This document shows, one piece after another, positions 22,150 through 33,377 of a stretch of 64,000 nucleotides of DNA. This stretch comes from Leptoclinus maculatus (lineage: Eukaryota > Chordata > Actinopteri > Perciformes > Stichaeidae): assembly GCA_032191485.1 (NCBI GenBank), contig JAVDOI010000005.1, forward strand, positions 3,996,501-4,060,500. Reading direction: 5' to 3'. Position 1 is the first letter of the stretch, and each line of letters starts with the position of its first letter. The position numbers were made by a program, and so were the translations under genes. A model generated the notes under the pieces. That model was not told the DNA's origin, searched no databases, and saw nothing but the letters and a program-made list of their open reading frames with translations.

Positions 22150-24548
22150 ACCGCCTTGGAAAACCGGTCCACAATGGTTAAAATGGCGGTATTGCCTCCA
22201 GACGGGGGCAGGCCCGTGACAAAATCCACTGCGATGTGAGACCAGGGACGGTGGGGGATAGGCAAAGGCCGCAACTGACCAGCCGGGGTTTGATGGGATG
22301 CCTTGCTGCGAGCACAGACTGAACAGGCTGACACGAATGCACGGGTGTCTCGGGACATGGCTGGCCACCAAAGCCGTTGCGGTGGAACCCAGGATGGCAG
22401 GTGAGTTTGGAGGAGTGTCCCCATTGAAGTACCTGGGATCTGACTGCGTCCGGCACAAACAAACTGTTGGGAGGACCACCACCTGGATCCGGATGGGAGC
22501 GCTGGGCCTCCTGGACGAGAGACTCAACTCCCCATGTGACAGCGGCCAACACGCAGGAGGGGGGAAGAATGGGTTCAGGCTCGAAGGGGGTTCTTTCCGT
22601 GGTGGACTGCCGAGAGAGAGCATCAGGCTTGATATTGCGTGAACCAGGGCGGTAGGTGAGTGTAAAATTGAACCTTCCCAGGAACAACGCCCACCGAGCC
22701 TGTCGGGAGTTTAGTCTCTTAGCAGAGCGGAGGTAAGAGAGATTTTTATGGTCAGTCCACACAATGAAAGATTGTTCCGCTCCCTCCAACCAGTGCCTCC
22801 ACTCCTCGACTGCAAGAACCACAGCCAATAGTTCGCGGCTTCCCACATCATAGTTGCGCTCTGCGGGGGACAGGCGGCGGGAAAAAAAAGCGCAGGGGTG
22901 CATCTTCTGATCCTGGGGAGACCGCTGAGAGAGGACGGCCCCGACTCCGGAATCCGAGGCATCCACCTCCACAACAAACTGCAGGGAGGGATCAGGATGA
23001 ATTAATACCGGGGCAGTGGTGAACAGCTGTTTGAGAGAGGCGAAGGCAGCGTCAGCCTCCAGAGTCCATATAAAGGGAATGGCAGTAGGGGTGAGTTGCG
23101 TGAGGGGGGTAGCCACCCTGCTGTAATTGCGAATAAACCGTCTGTAAAAGTTGGCAAACCCTAGGAACCGCTGCAACTGTTTCCGAGTGGTAGGAGTAGG
23201 CCACTCTGCCACTGCCTGAACCTTAGCTGCATCCGCCATCACCTGCCCCGGCTGGATGATGAATCCAAGGAAACTCACTGTGGTGACATGGAATTCACAT
23301 TTCTCCGCCTTTACATAAAGCTGGTTCTCCAGTAGTCGCTGTAGCACTAGTCTGACATGCTTAATGTGTTCCTCCATGTTCCGGGAGAAGATGAGGATGT
23401 CATCATTATAAACAAACACAAAGTAGTTGAGCATGTCACGGAGGACATCGTTCACCATGGCCTGGAACACTGCCGGGGCGTTGGTGAGGCCAAAAGGCAT
23501 GACCAGATACTCGAAATGGCCTAGAGGGGTGTTAAAAGCGGTCTTCCATTCATCTCCCTCCCGGATCCAAACGAGGTGGTAGGCATTGCGGAGGTCCAGT
23601 TTGGAGAAGATGGTGGCTTTGAGAAGGGGCTCACAAGCGGGGTCAATGAGAGGGAGAGGATACTTGTTCTTGATGGTAACATCGTTGAGACCACGGTAAT
23701 GGATGCAGGGACGAAGGGTGTGGTCCTTCTTGTCCACAAAGAAGAAACCAGCACCCACCGGAGATGAAGAGGGTCGGATTAACCCAGCTGCAAGGGAGTC
23801 GTGGATGTACTTCTCCATAGCCTCTCTTTCAGGACGGGAGATCGTGAAAATGCGGCTGGAGGGCAGGGGGGCTCCAGGAAACAGGTTGATGGCACAGTCA
23901 TAGGGCCTATGTGGGGGCAGTGTCTGGGCTCGCTGCTTGCTGAATACCTCCCCTAAGTAGTGGTAAGTGGGTGGCACTAACATGAGGTCAGGGGGCTCAA
24001 TAGTAGGTGTTGCAGTTACGTTAGTGGGGGCTGAGGCTGACTGGAGACAGTGAGAGTGGCAAAATGTGCTCCAACTAACTACAGCCCCTGTGGACCAATC
24101 AATGTGGGGGTTGTGACGCTTCAGCCAAGGTTGGCCGAGGACCACTGGAACATGTGGTGAGGAAATTATGAGTAGTTCTACTGACTCGTGGTGATTACCG
24201 GACAGGTGAAGACTTAGGGGAGCTGTGTGGTGAGTGATGTGAGCCAGGAGTTGTCCATCCAGGGCGTAGACCTCCTTGGGGACAGGAAAGGCCTCTGAAA
24301 ATTCCAGCTTGTGCAACGAGGGCGGAGTCAATAAAGTTCTCGTCTGCCCCTGAGTCAACCAGGACATGAAGTGGGATGGATTCTCCCTTCCACATGAGAG
24401 ATGCTTTCATCGGTTTACAGGATGGAGGGACTGAGGAAGAGGTGGAGGTATGGCTCATCAGGACCCCTCTAGTAACTGATGAGCCTAGTCTTTTGGCAGG
24501 AGGGAACAGGAGGCGAGGTGGTGACCAGCCTGACCACAATGAGCGCAT
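22150..24548 (-). pseudogene. gypsy pol: protease-RT-RNase H-integrase, frameshifted
   Basis: The protease block [13 protein letters not shown] (about 24370) is in one frame. After a small indel near 24310 the main frame carries [81 protein letters not shown] and [13 protein letters not shown]. RNase H follows ([20 protein letters not shown]) and then [21 protein letters not shown] second frameshift near 22400 moves the integrase ([36 protein letters not shown]) to another frame; it breaks off after the first catalytic Asp. The RT active site is YNDD where relatives usually have YLDD. Not functional. Confidence 0.9.
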
Positions 24549-25345
24549 AAGCCTGCCCTAGCCCGCCATTGGCGCTCAGATAAAGGGAGGCGGGTGCGTC
24601 CCAGCTGCATCGGCTCCTCTGTGAAGAGCGGTGGTCGAACGCTAAGGGGCGGTCCGGAGGCCGACTGACTGTCCGCTCTAACCCGGGGAGCTGCCTGAGG
24701 CTGACTGTAAGAGGTGGAGGCTGGTCTGCAGCTGGTGCGCTCTCTACGGTGCTCACGGAGGCGGTTATCTAGGCGGATGGACAGGGAAATTAGGGAGTCT
24801 AAGCTGTCTGTCTCTTCCTTCGTCACTAGCTCATCCCTGATATTCTCAGCCAACCTGTAAACAAAAACACTCTGCAAGGAAATGTCCTCCCACCCACTCT
24901 CTGTAGCTAGGATTCTAAAATCCATTGCATATTCTGCGACTGTTCCGGCACCCTGACGAAGGGAGAGGAGTCTGCTGGCTGCTGCTCTACCCTGAACGGG
25001 ATGGTCAAACACCTTTTTCATTTGTGCTACAAAAACAATGTAAGAATTACAGATTGGGGACTCCCTCTCCCATAAAGCGGTGGCCCACTGGGCAGCTTTG
25101 CCCGTAAGTAAGCTGGTGATAAATGCAATACGGGACTTATCTGGGGCATAGGTGGCTGGCTGCTGCTGGAATACTAGGGAACATTGCAGGAGGAACCGCC
25201 CACAGGCTCCTAGATCTCCGGCATAGCGTTCCGGTGTCGGAATGAACGGCTCACGGGCACGTGGAGCTGGAATGGGGGGAGCCGAGGGGGCTGGGAGTGG
25301 CGCTGGTGGATCCGCCGTGGGAGCAGCGGAAGCGCCGGGGGCAGA
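24485..25345 (-). pseudogene. gypsy gag polyprotein
   Basis: A Pro/Ala-rich N-terminus precedes the capsid region: [60 protein letters not shown] and [20 protein letters not shown]. It closes with the nucleocapsid knuckle [14 protein letters not shown] (CX2CX4HX4C) near 24540. The frame is open to its stop at 24485 and overlaps the start of the protease frame, as in related elements that use frameshifting. The true start is unclear because the upstream side abuts other sequence at about 25345-25500. Confidence 0.85.
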
Positions 25346-25499
25346 GAGGTGAGTCGCGTGTGCGTGTGTAGAGGTCCCGCGAGCGCAAATCAAACAGCCG
25401 CCCACGTATTTTACTTTGGCGAGCGCTTTCACATCACTCCGTGCAGAATATCTCTGCTCGCGCGAGCAAAATTGCAGCATGCGAGGAGAAAACCATGGT

Positions 25500-25752
25500 T
25501 TGAGCGCGAGGGGCGTCCAATAGAGCATCTTTGGGATGTGGTGGAACGGGAGATTCGCATCATGGATGTGCAGCCGACAAATCTGCAGCAACTGCGTGAT
25601 GCTATCACGTCAATATGGCCCAAAATCTGTGAGGAATGTTTCCAACACCTTGTTGAATCTATGCTACGAAGAATTAAGGCAGTTCTGAATGCAAAAGTGG
25701 GTCCAACCCGGTACTAGCAAGGTGTACCTACTAAAGTGGTCGGTGAGTGTAG
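25500..25752 (+). mobile_element. Tc1-like element, 3' end with transposase C-terminus
   Basis: The frame reads [18 protein letters not shown], then [38 protein letters not shown] and a stop at about 25717. This is the C-terminal end of a Tc1-type transposase, including the catalytic Glu region (PIEHLW). It is followed by the inverted-repeat end ACTAAAGTGGTCGGTGAGTG at TA (25751). It is a different Tc1 family from the one at 7767. The 5' three quarters are missing. Confidence 0.88.
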
Positions 25753-26588
25753 ATCATTTCATTAGGGCCCATACTGTTTGGTCAGTAATGTAATACATTT
25801 TGAGACTCATCAAATCATTCACAGATTTTGCAGCAGTCCTCCCGTCTTACTGTTTTAAACTCATTTTAATTAATGCAGTTCACGGTTATATTTCCAAACA
25901 TCCGCTGTGAGCACAGATCGAGGTTTGATTTTGTGACACTATTTGGTAAATACAGGATAACCACCGTTTCACCTGGCTTTATCTTAAATAAGTTGCTGGA
26001 AGTATTACAAAAGCGGCACTATTTGGTGAAATAAGAAGTGGGAAGTGTACCTCAAATACTCATTATGCTACAATTGAAATAAAATGTGAACCATGTGGAT
26101 TAGCGTTATTATGAGAGAATTAGCTCTGAAATGGCATTATACACCAGGGCCTAAAGAGTTAGGATTTTCCTGCAGGAACATGTTAATGTAGAGTAAACAA
26201 AAAAAAAACCTCCTTAGTCAATTTTTACTTCTCTGTTTCACTTCACAGACACACAATCACACTAAAAAAATACTCAGTTATGGAAAGACAGAATAAAGAT
26301 CAATGAGTGAGTCTTACCAGCATCTGAAAACCAGAACAGCTATTAGCCTGTGCTCAGGGCTTCTTCTTTATCCTGGGGACCAGCACCAGACAGTTCCAAA
26401 TGAAAGTGACCTCAGTAATCTCCCATTCTATCGGCACTTCTCATTTGGCAATTAGGAATAAATATGCTATGCTGTTTAAATTGCAATTCAACATCTGTCT
26501 TGTCACTGACACATTAAAAAAATATTCAGTCAATGTACTGTAACCTCTCTTACCACCAACCCTCTTCAGGTGTCTCCACCTCTCTCTG

Positions 26589-26666
<78 letters not shown>

Positions 26667-26830
26667 AACTATGCTGACAAAATTAGCACTGCTGTTAGGT
26701 GGACACGTGTCTAGTGTGGGTGTATTATACATGAATAAATGCCTAATATTAATACAATCACTGTTGGTATCAGTGCAGTCATATAATGTTGAAGATAGAC
26801 TGAGTTAACTTGCTCTTGTTTCTCTTTCAG
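25753..26830. other. Intron with (TC)n/(TA)n microsatellite
   Basis: 26585-26660 is a CT run passing into a TA run. Otherwise unassigned intron, ending in the acceptor tract gtttctctttcag. Confidence 0.7.
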
Positions 26831-26874
26831 GACAGATTTCTGCGTTCATAAAGATGAACCCTGTGATACTGTGG
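26831..26874 (+). CDS. adamts17: adamts17 microexon: TDFCVHKDEPCDTVG
   Basis: A 44-bp exon, phase 2 in and phase 1 out, with acceptor tctctttcag and donor gtgagt. It completes the Arg codon from exon 2, adds TDFCVHKDEPCDTV, and begins the Gly codon finished in exon 4. Two conserved catalytic-domain cysteines lie here. This motif is nearly invariant in ADAMTS17/19, which makes the small exon easy to place. The ORF search cannot show it because it is too short. Confidence 0.93.
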
Positions 26875-27459
26875 GTGAGTACCGCTATTTCACTCACTCA
26901 CTCACTCCCACAAACTTGCCATAGTGAAGCCGGCGTGGCCTGTATGCGTTCCAAAATGAAGGCTTGTGCGTTGAATGCGAAGGCTCTGCAAGTTGTTGCG
27001 GTTCTTGATCATCATCCTCTCAACTGTTGTAAGTAGGCGCTGTGCAGGCGCTCAGGGCTTTTAAGACATGACCGTCACAAATAGTTGACTAATAAGATCA
27101 CTTTTAACATGTCTGAGGATTTCACAAAGGTCTATTCATTTTAAAATCTTAAAAAATCAACATTTGAGTAAATATTTTGCAGCCAAATGTAATTGTTTAC
27201 AGGATGTTCAACCTTCGTTTCATTATGATGCATTTTGTTTTCAACTTCTTGCTTTACAGGACTATGAAGGCAATAAAGTAGTTGGTCAATATGGGAATTT
27301 GGCAAGAGCAAATCATTTTGTGAAAGTGACTGTAAAATATGAAGTTTGACTGCTACATTTCCCTGATAATAGTGGATGCTGTGTGTTTCAAGTCGAGGAA
27401 TGTTTAGGTGCTGGAGAGCAAACCTTTTTTGACCCTGGTGAAAATGTTATATTTGAGAG
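26875..27459. other. Intron, nothing recognised
   Basis: Contains a CACTCACTCACTC short tandem near 26890. No transposon motif; 27452-27459 is the left target duplication of the next element. Confidence 0.5.
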
Positions 27460-27733
27460 TAGTGCTGGGTGGTATGACCAAAAATGTGTATCACGGTATT
27501 TTTTAAGATTCTGACGGTTTCACGGTATTTTTTCTTTCCTTGACTGTGTTTTTATATAGGTTTATAGTGGCTTACTCTACTGTCAGGAGTACATAGAATA
27601 TAAAAACATTTTAATGTCATCATGTATAAAGGCTTTGCTTACTATAGGGTGTGCTCGTTTGTTCCTATAATGTTGGGATAGCAGTTTGGCTGAAGTATTG
27701 TCATATGCTGCCTCGAGCAAATGCCTCTTCAAG

Positions 27734-28441
27734 TGTGAGGGCCTCAATGTTTCTCACACGAGGCAGGGCCGCGAATCACGCTCCACTGTCTTTTTGCAGC
27801 AGAGTCGCTCCAAATAATCTACCAAAACTGGTTTACAATCAAAGAGTATTTAATCTTACTGAAGCTAAAACAATTGCAAAGTGAATTACACTATTTACAC
27901 TATCGATAGAAATATGATCCGCGGAAAAGAGTCCACAACGTTCCAACCAGGAAGCTTAATACCTACAGGATGAAATGTGATGAACTGAACGAGCTCTTCC
28001 GATGAATCTTCTTTCATAGTCCGTAAAGGTCATAAATCATCCACAAATGTCTGTCTCAGTTACAATTGGCTTAAATCCAGCTGACCCTCCTGGCCTCAGT
28101 CAGCTGACCGCCCTCGCGTGACCTATTGGCATTAGGTCAGAAGTTCCTTCTGCGCGTGCGTCCCTCTGTTAGGCCCAGCGTCCACTCCTTGTTCTGGTCC
28201 TGGTGTCTGTCCCTATTGACTATTCTTTACAGATTAATACATTCAATGATTGTCTTTTATGTTTCAACACTTCTATAGTAAACATATTATACATTTGATA
28301 AGTATTCTTATGACATTTCAGATACTTTGACAATTTTTACAAGCAAAATGTGGCATTCCACATGCTTCCTATATTTCACTATCCACCACTAGGGGTGCTA
28401 TAAATCCTACTAAAAAACACTTCTAACTCTAATTCCTCACA
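27734..28441. mobile_element. Solo LTR, 708 bp, 4-bp target duplication
   Basis: Begins TGTGAGG and ends CCTCACA (perfect 7-bp inverted ends), flanked by CAAG at 27730-27733 and 28442-28445. It is clearly homologous to the LTR at 41977-42711: shared GGTTTACAATCAAAGAGTAT near the left part and CCACTAGGGGTGCTAT near the right. No internal region is left, so it arose by LTR-LTR recombination. Superfamily not determined. Confidence 0.85.
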
Positions 28442-28465
28442 CAAGCGATGTGTGACCCTTCGGCT

Positions 28466-28717
28466 TCACTGTTTCACTCTCGCTAATGTTACTGGTTGAC
28501 GGCCGTAATCACACTCTTGGTATTCCAACACATGTTTTCTGCTGAGGTGATGGAGTAAGTTGCTCGTGTTACCACCAGCTGCAGCAACAGTGGCTCGACA
28601 AACTCGCAAAATGTCGGATTTTTTAAAACCAAAACACTTCCAAACAGCGGAGACAGCTCCTCTCTTGGGCACAGACTCTATCAGTGCATCTCCGGTCTGT
28701 TTTTGTTCATCCTGCAT
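28466..28717 (-). pseudogene. BED-type zinc finger of hAT transposase, N-terminal remnant
   Basis: The frame contains SAVWKCFGFKKSD, then CRATVAAAGGNTSNLLHHLS, RKHVLEYQEC and a stop. The VW-FGF, GGNTSNL-HHL-KH pattern is the ZBED/hAT-Ac finger. Compared with the family, the stretch around the first zinc-binding Cys pair is shortened, so the finger is probably not functional. It lies near the right end of the hAT at 27460-29157. Confidence 0.8.
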
Positions 28718-29294
28718 CGCTCCTTTCTGTTCTTTAATGTAACATTACTGTAGCGACGGAGCCTCTTCCAGCTGTTAACAGACTGTTTGTGCTAGCGGGC
28801 TAGCTAGCGAGCTCTACCCAGTATGCCGTTCGGCGGTGAAATTTTATAAATGTACAATTATTAGTGTTACAAATTGTTTATTTGTCACAAACTGTTGTGT
28901 CGTGGTGTTTTGCCCTGTTAAAGAGCGTTAGTTGTGGGTTATTAATTGTTGTGTTATAAAGTTATAACCATGACTAGGGGTCCCTCTCAATATAGTTAAG
29001 GCAACTAGCTCCGACCGTAGCGCTCTTAGCGGCGAACAATATAGTTAGCTGCCTGTTGAAGAGTGACAGCAGTTGTTTCGGCTATGTACCGGTATGATGG
29101 TGTGTGAAAAATTCATATCATACGGGAAATTAAAACCGGTATACCGGCCCAGCACTATTTGAAAGGCTAAACACCAACAAATAGGGAATGAAGCAGAATA
29201 TTTCATCAGATAAAAACCTTTTGGACTTTATAATGCTCTGAAGTTATTTGAAATGTTTGGAACACACAAGACTGTTTCCTCAAAGCAAGAGGGT

Positions 29295-29540
29295 CTGGCT
29301 GGGGGCCCTTCTGTGTGGAGTTTGCATGTTCTCTCCGGGTTCTCCAGCTCCTCCCGGAGTCCAAAGACATGCTGCTTACGTTAATTGATGACTCTAAATT
29401 GCACGTAGGTGTGAATGTGAGCGTGAATGGTTGTCTGTCTTTGTGTCAGCCCTGTGATAGTCTGGCGACCTGTCCAGGTGAACCCTGCCTTCGCCCAATG
29501 TCAGCTAGGATCGGCTCCAGCACCCCTGGATGCTGTAAAA
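29295..29540. repeat. Common teleost dispersed repeat (LINE 3'-like)
   Basis: Contains TGGAGTTTGCATGTTCTCTC, TCCAAAGACATGCTGCTTAC and GTGATAGTCTGGCGACCTGT, ending GGCTCCAGCACCCC. The same repeat, more diverged, is at 41140-41290. Family name not assigned. Confidence 0.7.
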
Positions 29541-29544
29541 GCTT

Positions 29545-30240
29545 TTGAAAAAGTTGATTGGACATACATTTGAAGTCTTGAGAGATTTGGTTTTGGAGAG
29601 ATTCAATGGATCAAAACACACATTCACCTTCTCAATGTGTTATCACCAATTGTTACTCTTCCCAATGTTTTACGTTCCAGCGCTGTGATAGACAAGGTTG
29701 TCCACTCTCTCTGTTACTGTTTGCTATTGATATCGAGCATCTCGCAGCGGCAATTCACCAAAACAGTTTGCAGACCATATCCTTTTATATCTTACAAAAC
29801 CACCAACATCACAAACAGAGGTCGTTCATTTTCAAATTCTCCAAAAATTCTAACCACTCCACAATTTGGTCTAGATCCACAATTATGTTGCGTGTGGGGA
29901 AGGCTGCAATTAAGAACACACCTTTCTCATTAGCAAAAGGTAATGTTAGATGCTTTGGCATAAATATTTCCCCCCATCACTTAAAAACATCAAGGAAGAA
30001 TTTTTTTTCAACGTTCCCAGTAAAACCTACATCACACTGATATAACACTCTAGACTCCATCAGTAACAAATTTAACTTGAAACAAAAAACACGTCGATCC
30101 CAATTTCTAAATCAAATGATCTTGTAACCCCTTTTCAAAACATAACAAAAAGTCTACAAGAGACCAAACATCTATAGCTGGCTATAGAACAACAGCAGTG
30201 ACTCTGACACTGTTACAGCTTGGTGGAAACTCAACCAAGT
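29545..30240 (+). pseudogene. L1 ORF2 reverse transcriptase fragment
   Basis: Reads AFEKVDWTYI, then RFGFGEIQWIKTHIHLLN, DRQGCPLSLLLFAIDIEHLA and AAIHQN. Later pieces are degenerate (WSKSAIM-like and GNVRCFGINIS). This is the palm of an L1-type RT on the + strand. It is truncated on both sides and broken by frameshifts. Confidence 0.75.
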
Positions 30241-30259
30241 AAATATGTTGAGAGAAGAT

Positions 30260-31075
30260 AATATATATTTTATTGTCCCGCAGGGAAATTTGTCTTGGGC
30301 TCCAAGCCGCTGCATAATACAATACACTTGCCACATGCACACATAGAACATAGATCATACATACACTCATGCATAAACGTGCTTAAGTACACATGTCTTC
30401 AATAGTTGCGAATAATAAAACCAGGTGTGATCAACACAGATGATAAATATTCAAGTCACAATATATTCCCCAATAATATCATATCATGTAATACCATGCA
30501 ATACTACTTGTTGCTATTTATTAATTTGATGGAGGATGGAATGAATGAATTTTTGGACCAATTTAGCCTACAGATTGGCATTCTGAACTGTCTGCCTGAT
30601 GGCAACAACTGGAATTCTGGGTTCAGAATATGTGTTAGGTCATTAAGAATTTTCTGTGCCTCCCTGAGCACAGCTTTTTCATATAAGGGCCGAAGATAGT
30701 GTTGTTCTTTTTTTCCCTATGATCCTCATGGTCGTTTGAGTAAGACGTGCAAGCGCAATAAACAATGAACACAGTGCAATAATCAAGACAACATTTTAAA
30801 AATAGAAAAATAACAATAAAATATGGTAAATAAACAAACAGATAACAGCACGTTAAGTATATTATAAAAGTGGTAAGTGTATTTTAATATAGAAACATAG
30901 AAAGGGGATGACAGAGTCAGTAAGGGTCCCGGGCTTTGTTGATGAACCCAACTGCAGACGGGAAGAAACTGTTCTTGTGGCGTGAGGTCTTGGTCCTGAT
31001 GGACCGCTGCCTCCTGCCAGAGGTAAGGGACTCGAACAGTTTATTTCCAGGGTCAGAGGGGTTGGCTTCAATCTT
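30260..31075 (-). mobile_element. LINE 3' end with RT C-terminal fragment
   Basis: On the - strand 31075-30880 reads NKLFESLTSGRRQRSIRTKT, then SRHKNSFFPSAVGFINKARD, PY and a stop. This is the C-terminal tail found in several fish LINEs. Downstream sequence ends with TTTCCCTGCGGGACAATAAA near 30270, a typical LINE 3' UTR end. The RT itself is missing. Clade uncertain (CR1/L2-like). Confidence 0.65.
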
Positions 31076-31129
31076 TCTTGCCCACTTCAGGGTCCTATAA
31101 TACTCTGTCGTATTTTTTGTAACTAAGCA

Positions 31130-31325
31130 ACCAACCTACTTCCTGTTTACACTGGCACCAGCATGCCCAGAATAGTCATGTGATATTCGTTTTCAGGCTT
31201 GCTAGTGTGGACGTTAATATGGAATTCATTTGCAAACGATGCTGAAACGCCCATGTGGACGCATTCGTATCTGTTTTTAAACCCCGGTTTCAAATGAAAA
31301 CATATTAGTGTGGATGTAGCCTTAA
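31130..31325. mobile_element. MITE-like fragment
   Basis: Sequence with TTAGTGTGGATGTAGCCTTA at its right end and GTGTGGACG words resembles the end of a short hAT-like MITE common in fish. The left end is not found. Beyond it, 31326-31762 shows nothing recognisable. Confidence 0.4.
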
Positions 31326-31762
31326 ATTTATTTGGCCTAGGAACATCAAACTCATTTACATTTGGAAATGGTTTTGTCTCACCTGATGGCTCTGACGGGC
31401 AGATGAGACTTGAGCTATGCAGTGGCAGCTGGCTTTGGACATCTAGATCTTGTTGGACGATTGATTGTAGTTTGTTGAATCACACTCTTACATCTCTGGC
31501 TGGATTCGGCTTTCTCTGATAACTTTGGAACCTGGTCGTCTTCGTTGTTGAGGTTCGGCTTGAACCATTCTTCCTCGTCTCCATCTCTCTCAGCAGGATG
31601 CTGAATGATATTATTACCCCCTTTTCATAGCAGCAGGGGTCATTATGGCACCTTTGCCAGTTTAAAAAGTCTTTAATCTTATGTCTTTTCTTTCAGAGTC
31701 TCTTGCTCTCAATAGTTGCTGGAATAAAATTTCAGCATGGGTCATCGCCGGTCAGAGCTACA

Positions 31763-32012
31763 TGGTAATGGTAAATGGACTTTGACTTGTATAGCGCTTT
31801 TCTAGTCTTTCCGACCACTCAAAGCGCTTTCACACTACTTGCTACCATGCCCACCATCAGGACTAACTAACATTCACACACCGTAGGCACAGCTACGGGA
31901 GCAATTTTGGGGTTAAGTGTCTTGCCCAAGGACATATCGACATGTGACCAGCCAGGGAATCGAACCGCCGATCCTTTGATTGAAGGACGACCCTGCCAAG
32001 GCCAGAGAAGAC
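31763..32012 (-). mobile_element. tRNA-derived SINE
   Basis: On the - strand the head contains a pol III B-box (GGCGGTTCGATTCCCTGG region, about 31975-31955). CTTGGGCAAGACACTTAACC follows, and then a tail with AAGCGCTTTGAGTGGTCGGA. Tail-only fragments of the same family occur at 39553-39655, 50036-50110 and 57500-57655. A-box degenerate. Non-coding. Confidence 0.75.
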
Positions 32013-32381
32013 GCAGAACTGGAAGAGGCACGAGGGAGAGATCTGTGTCAATGTCCAGAGTAGAATAGCACAGTAGAAAGGAGGCGTGAGAAGTCCTCTC
32101 ATTGCTTTTCCGTCTTTTTGTCAAAGGGGGTGCAGGTTATGGCGGGAAGAGCAAAACCACTCTCATCTTAAGGACTGTCTTAATTATTTAATTTAACCTT
32201 ATTTTACCAAATTAATAATAGTTACTTACATAGTCTTTTTAATTCTTCCATATTTGAACTTGGTGCTATCTCAGCTGCAAAATGATACCAAATAGTTTGA
32301 TAGGAATCACTGAATAAAACCTGATCAATTAATGAATCAAACAATTACACAACATAGATATATATTGATATCATGACAAAG

Positions 32382-32437
32382 ACGGACCTATGTAGATATG
32401 TATATCTACATAGATATGTATATCTACATAGGTCCGT
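32382..32437. repeat. Inverted repeat, 17-bp perfect arms
   Basis: ACGGACCTATGTAGATA is followed 22 bases later by its exact reverse complement. The loop is itself AT-rich and partly palindromic. Could form a cruciform or hairpin. The surrounding 32013-32640 shows no gene. Confidence 0.9.
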
Positions 32438-32639
32438 GTTCATTTATTATGTATATAGGTGCACATGTATACAAAATACATGGTCAATTGAGTGTTCAAC
32501 CATTAAGTGACCTATGGGTTCCTGAGAGCAGTTCTGAAAGAAGTTTATAACTAAGATTCTGTCATAGACATTTCAGTTTATAATCTCTCGGTGGATGTCC
32601 GCTACACCCACCACTGTTCTAAAGGTTTTAAATCATGTT

Positions 32640-33375
32640 TTATGCCCTTAAAACCACACAAACCTAAACACATCTTTAAAATTTGCATCACATAAATGAG
32701 CTGTGTTAAGCTGGTGCAAAGCTCTTTGAGAAGAGGATGCCAACCTCCCACTGGTGGTGCTCCTGTGACTCAGCACCACCTCACCCCCACCCCCCCCACT
32801 CTGTCTTCCAGTCAGTCTCATTGGACGAGTCACTGTGAGTCTCTTGTACAAACATCACATCTGTCCCTTTGAGCTTCATCAGCTGGTACAGCAGAGATCT
32901 CTTCACTGCATATCTGGCCCTGTTTACATTTAAAAAAGCAAACATAACAGCCTCCCTGAGCTGCATTTAGGCTGTGAGACCTTATCCATCATCACCATCA
33001 TCATTGTTCAGCGTTTTACTGATTTTCTGAACTATTTTCTTTAGTCTTTGCACTTCCCGGTCAGTAAAATCCTCCTCTGCCTTTTCTGCTCATGTGTAAC
33101 CGACAGAGTTAGAGAGCTGCTCTTTATCAGAGAAGTAATCCTCCACTTTCACTCCCTTCATGTTTTTAGTTTTCTGTAGGAACACTTTCATCTTCCCCAC
33201 ACTGTACCCTCTAGTGCTCCTACGGCTGCCAGCAGTTTTTCTTTTCAGGCGGGGGACTTTAGCGCACCTCCTCATCTCCCTCCATGTCAACATCACTTCC
33301 TGTCAACACGACATCTTTTACAACTGTTTCACTCTTAAACTTTTCCTTTAGTTTTACTGTTTCCTGTCTCAAACC
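32640..33375 (-). mobile_element. Tx1/L1-like LINE fragment: end of ORF1 and start of ORF2
   Basis: On the - strand the end of ORF1 comes first (TAGSRRSTRGYSVGKMKVFL, then QKTKNMKGVKVEDYFSDKEQ, about 33255-33110; upstream part LRQETVKLKEKFKSETVVKD in another frame). The start of the apurinic-type endonuclease ORF2 follows (about 32966-32700): FLNVNRARYAVKRSLLYQLM, then GTDVMFVQETHSDSSNETDW and EVVLSHRSTTSG. MFVQETHSD is the metal-binding Glu motif of the endonuclease. It is broken by frameshifts and lacks the RT. Confidence 0.8.
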
Positions 33376-33377
33376 TG

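Larger units (their letters stand above)
22110..25345 (-). mobile_element. Ty3/gypsy (chromovirus-like) retrotransposon, LTRs missing
   Basis: Gag with zinc knuckle, protease, RT, RNase H and a partial integrase follow in the order of Ty3/gypsy. Gag style ([20 protein letters not shown] preceding the CCHC knuckle) is like fish sushi-ichi-type chromoviruses. No LTR is found at either end: the 3' side runs into a Rex3 fragment and the 5' side into a Tc1 fragment. Confidence 0.85.
27460..29157 (-). mobile_element. hAT (Ac-like, BED finger) element with LTR insertion
   Basis: Ends TAGTGCTGGGTGGTATGACC and CGGCCCAGCACTA are inverted. They are flanked by TTTGAGAG (27452-27459) and TTTGAAAG (29158-29165), an 8-bp duplication with one mismatch. 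It contains a BED zinc-finger remnant on - and a 708-bp solo LTR. No DDE core remains. Confidence 0.85.

Noticed and set aside
22298..22655. + strand ORFs over the gypsy pol
   Set aside because: Antisense shadows of RT and integrase.
31940..32012. Independent tRNA gene
   Set aside because: The B-box-like sequence belongs to a SINE head. No cloverleaf with an anticodon stem can be drawn, and the A-box is degenerate.
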